From Mercurialis annua (taxonomy: Eukaryota > Streptophyta > Magnoliopsida > Malpighiales > Euphorbiaceae): a DNA stretch of 64,000 nucleotides. The notes under the pieces were generated by a model, which saw only the letters and a list, made by a program, of their open reading frames with translations, ran no database searches and was not told the DNA's origin. This document shows positions 60,582 through 64,000 of the stretch, in pieces. Location of the stretch: NCBI RefSeq assembly GCF_937616625.2, contig NC_065571.1, positions 32,697,879-32,761,878 of the forward strand, read 5' to 3'. Numbering within the stretch: the first letter of the stretch is position 1; each line of letters opens with the position of its first letter. A program made the translations under genes and the position numbers.

Positions 60582-61580
60582 ATGTCTGGGCAGAACAGAG
60601 CTCAGTCACATGCTGGTGAAGAACGGGAGGAAGCGCCTCCTATATTTCAAAATGGGTTTCACCATGAAGTAGGCGAACCATCTAGGGTCCATCAGAATGG
60701 ATTCCACGCAGATAATAGGAGATCGCCAGAAATTTATCAGAATGGCTATATGTCAGTGTCAGAAATTGGCAGTTCTTCTGGCAATAGAGGTAGAGTACAC
60801 TCGCCAGAAATAGAATATAGTGAAGAAGATGAGGAGGAACCGGAGGAAGATCTGGAGGAGGATCCGGGGGAAGATCTTGAGGAGGATACTGAGGAGGATC
60901 CAGAAGAGGATATAGAAGAAGAGGCAGAAGAAGAAGATCCTCAGGAGGAAGAATATGAAGAAGAGGAACTGTTAGAAGAGTCAGATGTTGAACAGTACAG
61001 AAACGAGCATTTCTAGTCTAGGGTACAGAGATACCACGATTTGAGAGAAGATGCAGATATAGCAAATGGACAGGCACAGATAGCTTTAGACCAAGTTAGG
61101 AGACAGATGCGCTCCTTCTCTTGAGGAATGCTAACAGTGGGTTTGTATTCTGCTAATTTTCTGCGAATGGTTGAGGGAGTCCCTGATCTGGATGAGGGTA
61201 ATAGAACCATCAAGCGTATATACTTCAGAGGCTTAGGACCTGAGATTAGTGAGCTATATGAATACGTAGGTGAACATTTTGGCACGCTCACTATGATGGC
61301 CCCTAGGATTGAGACTGAGCGTGAGTGGGCGGGCGATCCAGTACGACCCTTCTATTTTAGACGTGAGTACCATCCAGACTACATTAACACATCCTGTAGA
61401 GTTAGAACCAACCCCTACTTTGTGCAAAGAGGCGGAAGCAACTCCGGTAGAACAGTTAGGAGCCGACATACAGGCGTAGTCATTAGGGAGCCTAGCGTTC
61501 CGCATCAGGCACCTCCAGGTACCAACAATTTATATGCTTTGAGTATTTGTGGTTATGTGTTTGCATTACTGTGTATATAA
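60582..61580 (+). pseudogene. Gag-like ORF of element B, with in-frame stops
   Basis: One frame from ATG 60,582 to TAA 61,580, broken by TAG at 61,014 and TGA at about 61,122. The N-terminal part has three copies of a QNGFH/QNGYM motif and then a run of about 55 mostly Glu/Asp residues. After the stops, FLRMVEGVPDLDEGN leads into FRGLGPEIS and a T-L-x-M-M-A-P-R-I-E-x-E pattern that looks like the C-terminal end of a retrotransposon gag core. The central WY/F part of gag is not seen, so an internal deletion is likely. The last 20 codons probably run into noncoding DNA. The acidic tract is unusual for gag. Confidence 0.5.
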
Positions 61581-64000
61581 TGTTTGCTGCATTGCATAAT
61601 AGAATATCAGTAATAGGATAATACCTCGGAAAGTGAGAACCTATAGGAAGCGATATTAATAAACACGCGACCAATAAATGAGTATATAAACCTAACTTGC
61701 AAAAGCAATAATATAATAAACACTACATAATATATTTGTCGTGAGCGTAATACCTATATTACGTTCTAGAAGTTGTGAAGAAAGAGATGGATTACTAACA
61801 GGGAATCAATGTAAAACATCGGTACCTGCGTTTATATATGATATGATACAGAATGTTGAAGAAGTGGATGTGGTGATTACAGCAGTAGAAGAGTTTGAAT
61901 TGAATTGAGTTATCGGAGATATGGAGAAAGAAGTGATGTGACAGAGGTATAGTCAGAAAAACAACAGTAAGTGACAGCAATACAAAAATTTGAAATATAC
62001 TCAATAAGTATAAAGAAAGCCGTTAAGACTCGCAGAGTGTACAATCTAGAGTAAACTTACGATTTTATGAAAATTTTGAAAGTTTTTATGTTTTTTCAAG
62101 GTACAATTGTGCTCAGACATCGCATATGATATTGCATAATCATGATAGGAATGCATAAGAAAATGATTTTCAAAATGTAGATCATGCATCATATTTTATA
62201 ATAATGCAGAAAAATGCGATTTTGAGCAACTCTTTGGTGATGAGAGGTGTCATCACTCTGAGCTACAATTGTATTAATGATTTCAAATGATTTACGAAAA
62301 GTGATTTTAAAAGAGTTGGCCAGCCAAAAGATGTTTTGAGATCGTTTTGCTTTGTAAGTAAACTTAGATGTAAAGCTCTGCGACGAATAATAATAGATTC
62401 TTAATAAACAAGAATAAGATTTATAAAACAAACCCCAATAACAGAATGAAGCCATGTAACGGTTAATTGCAACAAAGCTAACAAGACTAAAGTAAAATGC
62501 GGGTAAGGAGTTATCGCCGGAGAGCATACGCAGTTAAGATGCGATGCGCTGGCAATATCTGATGATACAATATTTATCCTCATGTTAGAACAACTGATGA
62601 AATGACGGAGAGTCATGTTAGACGAAAGTGACGTAACAAATACGCAGGAACGAAGAATATAATAATTATTCTTATGTCGAGATAAGAAAGGTAGCAATCG
62701 AGGGATATATTGGAAGAGAGAGATTAAAAGTATGAAAACAAGAAGATGATAATATGAATGATGAATATCTAGTAATATTTAAAGGATATATAACTTTATT
62801 AATTTTGGTGTTTGAAGATATATAAGTAGAAAGAGAAGGGATACGAAACGACGAAGCAGGTGATACTACAAAATGTGAGGATTTAATGTTAGATAGATTA
62901 AGAGATGATGCTAATTGACTGATATTCAGTGAAGTCACTAGTATCAGCATTAAGAGCTATAAGATTGCGTTAACAGAAAGGCAAAAAGTTAAGTTATGAA
63001 ACTTTAGTATAAGGAGAAAAGACACATATATAGGCATACGTGTCAGTAAATATAAGAATGATGGATAATATGAAAGAATGTATTATAGGAAAAACTAATA
63101 CACCCTTGAATTTGGTAAGGTGAATAGAGAAGTGGAAAGCCCTAGATATACGTCAACAGGATTATAAGAATAGAACAGCGACAATAGAGCTATTATAAAC
63201 GGAGGAAAGACGTAATGAATATAACAAGTAAAAGACAAGACGAAAGTTGGTATTAGTATAAAGAGATCAAGTTATTTAAAAGACAATTAGAATTATGATA
63301 TAAATGCTAAACAAGCATAAGGTGTATAGGATAACAAAAATCAAAACTATTCCCTAATTTTGAGAGTTACAAATAAGATAATATCAAGAAGAGTGAGAAT
63401 AAGGTCGTGGAATTACTCGAAAGTAAGAAGCAGAAGTATAAGATAAAGAAAAGAAAGTTGTTTATACAGTAAGAAGGAACTACGGTAAAGAAAGTGATGG
63501 AAACCTATAGGATTGTCGGATTTAGGATAATTTAAATACAAAAGTAGATAAGATATCAAAGATCTATTGGATTAGTTAAAGATTAAAGTGACGTAAAGGA
63601 ATAACATTGTTGACTAAAAAGTCAATGAAAGACTCGAGAGGATCTTCAAGAACCAATCAAAGAAAGTCAAAGAAGATAAAAACACGAATAGTAGCGGTCA
63701 AAGAATATGGCCGTATAAGCTACACGATTGAAATCAACATAAAGCGAGCGGTTATAATAACGGTAAACAAGTGAAGAATCACAGCTAACAAAACGACGTA
63801 AGGTTCATGATAGCTTAAAGAAGTAAAGAAAGGAGAAATGGAAAATAGTAAAGGATGTATCGGACTTAACTACGTTAAGAAACAGCAAATGTGATAGACA
63901 AGATACAAGCTGAAAAAGATTGGTTATTAAAGAATAAAGTATTAGATAACAGTAGAGAGAGGTAATAAATGACGATAACCAGCTAAGAAAGAAAGTGACA
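61581..64000 (+). mobile_element. Noncoding internal region of element B (continues beyond window)
   Basis: AT-rich, with the + strand rich in A and G, and no open frame above about 110 codons on either strand with family resemblance. About 62,015-62,390 matches the block at 4720-5110 in element A. No protease, reverse transcriptase or integrase motif is seen to the window end. A LARD-like element is likely. Confidence 0.65.

Overview
The window is repeat-dominated nuclear DNA from a flowering plant; the species cannot be named from the sequence. Evidence for a plant: a Tat-lineage Ty3/gypsy retrotransposon with a duplicated RNase H domain and an antisense extra gene, plant-type LTR ends (TGTAATACC...GTGACA with an initiator-Met tRNA primer site), a CACTA transposon end, and intron-containing fragments of a plant fructokinase gene. 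I see no intact host gene, no rRNA or tRNA gene and no CRISPR array. The likely setting is heterochromatin: one large array of a 60-bp satellite broken up by transposons.

Layout. (1) About 1-19,890: a long-LTR element ('A'). Its 5' LTR (19-2776) is cut at the left by the end of a related element in reverse orientation (1-18). The internal region (2777-7366) has a primer site but no recognisable gag or pol. Its 3' LTR (7367-8992 and 18,591-19,890) is split by a nested retrotransposon. (2) 8993-18,585: a complete Tat-type element with 412-bp LTRs that differ at 6 positions, flanked by the 5-bp duplication CTTTC. Its gag-pol is broken by frameshifts and four TAG stops. It also contains two 65-bp GT-AG intron-like gaps and an apparently intact three-exon antisense gene. 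(3) 19,891-57,622: the satellite (about 31 kb net, roughly 520 monomers), with inverted blocks and nested higher-order duplications. It is interrupted by a reverse solo LTR (32,359 to about 34,638) and by a 4-kb insert (43,827-47,814) that holds fructokinase exon fragments and ends in a CACTA terminus. (4) 57,623-64,000: the 5' LTR, primer site, decayed gag-like ORF and noncoding internal start of a second long-LTR element ('B'), of the same subfamily as the solo LTR and sharing a noncoding block with element A.

How it fits together: the satellite was probably continuous and was invaded by A, the solo LTR, the CACTA-ended insert and B; the Tat element then landed in A. Decay by C-to-T change at methylatable sites is visible in the satellite (CG sites) and in the Tat pol (CAG to TAG). 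Most apparent long ORFs between 20 and 57 kb are by-products of a 60-bp (20-codon) period and are not genes.
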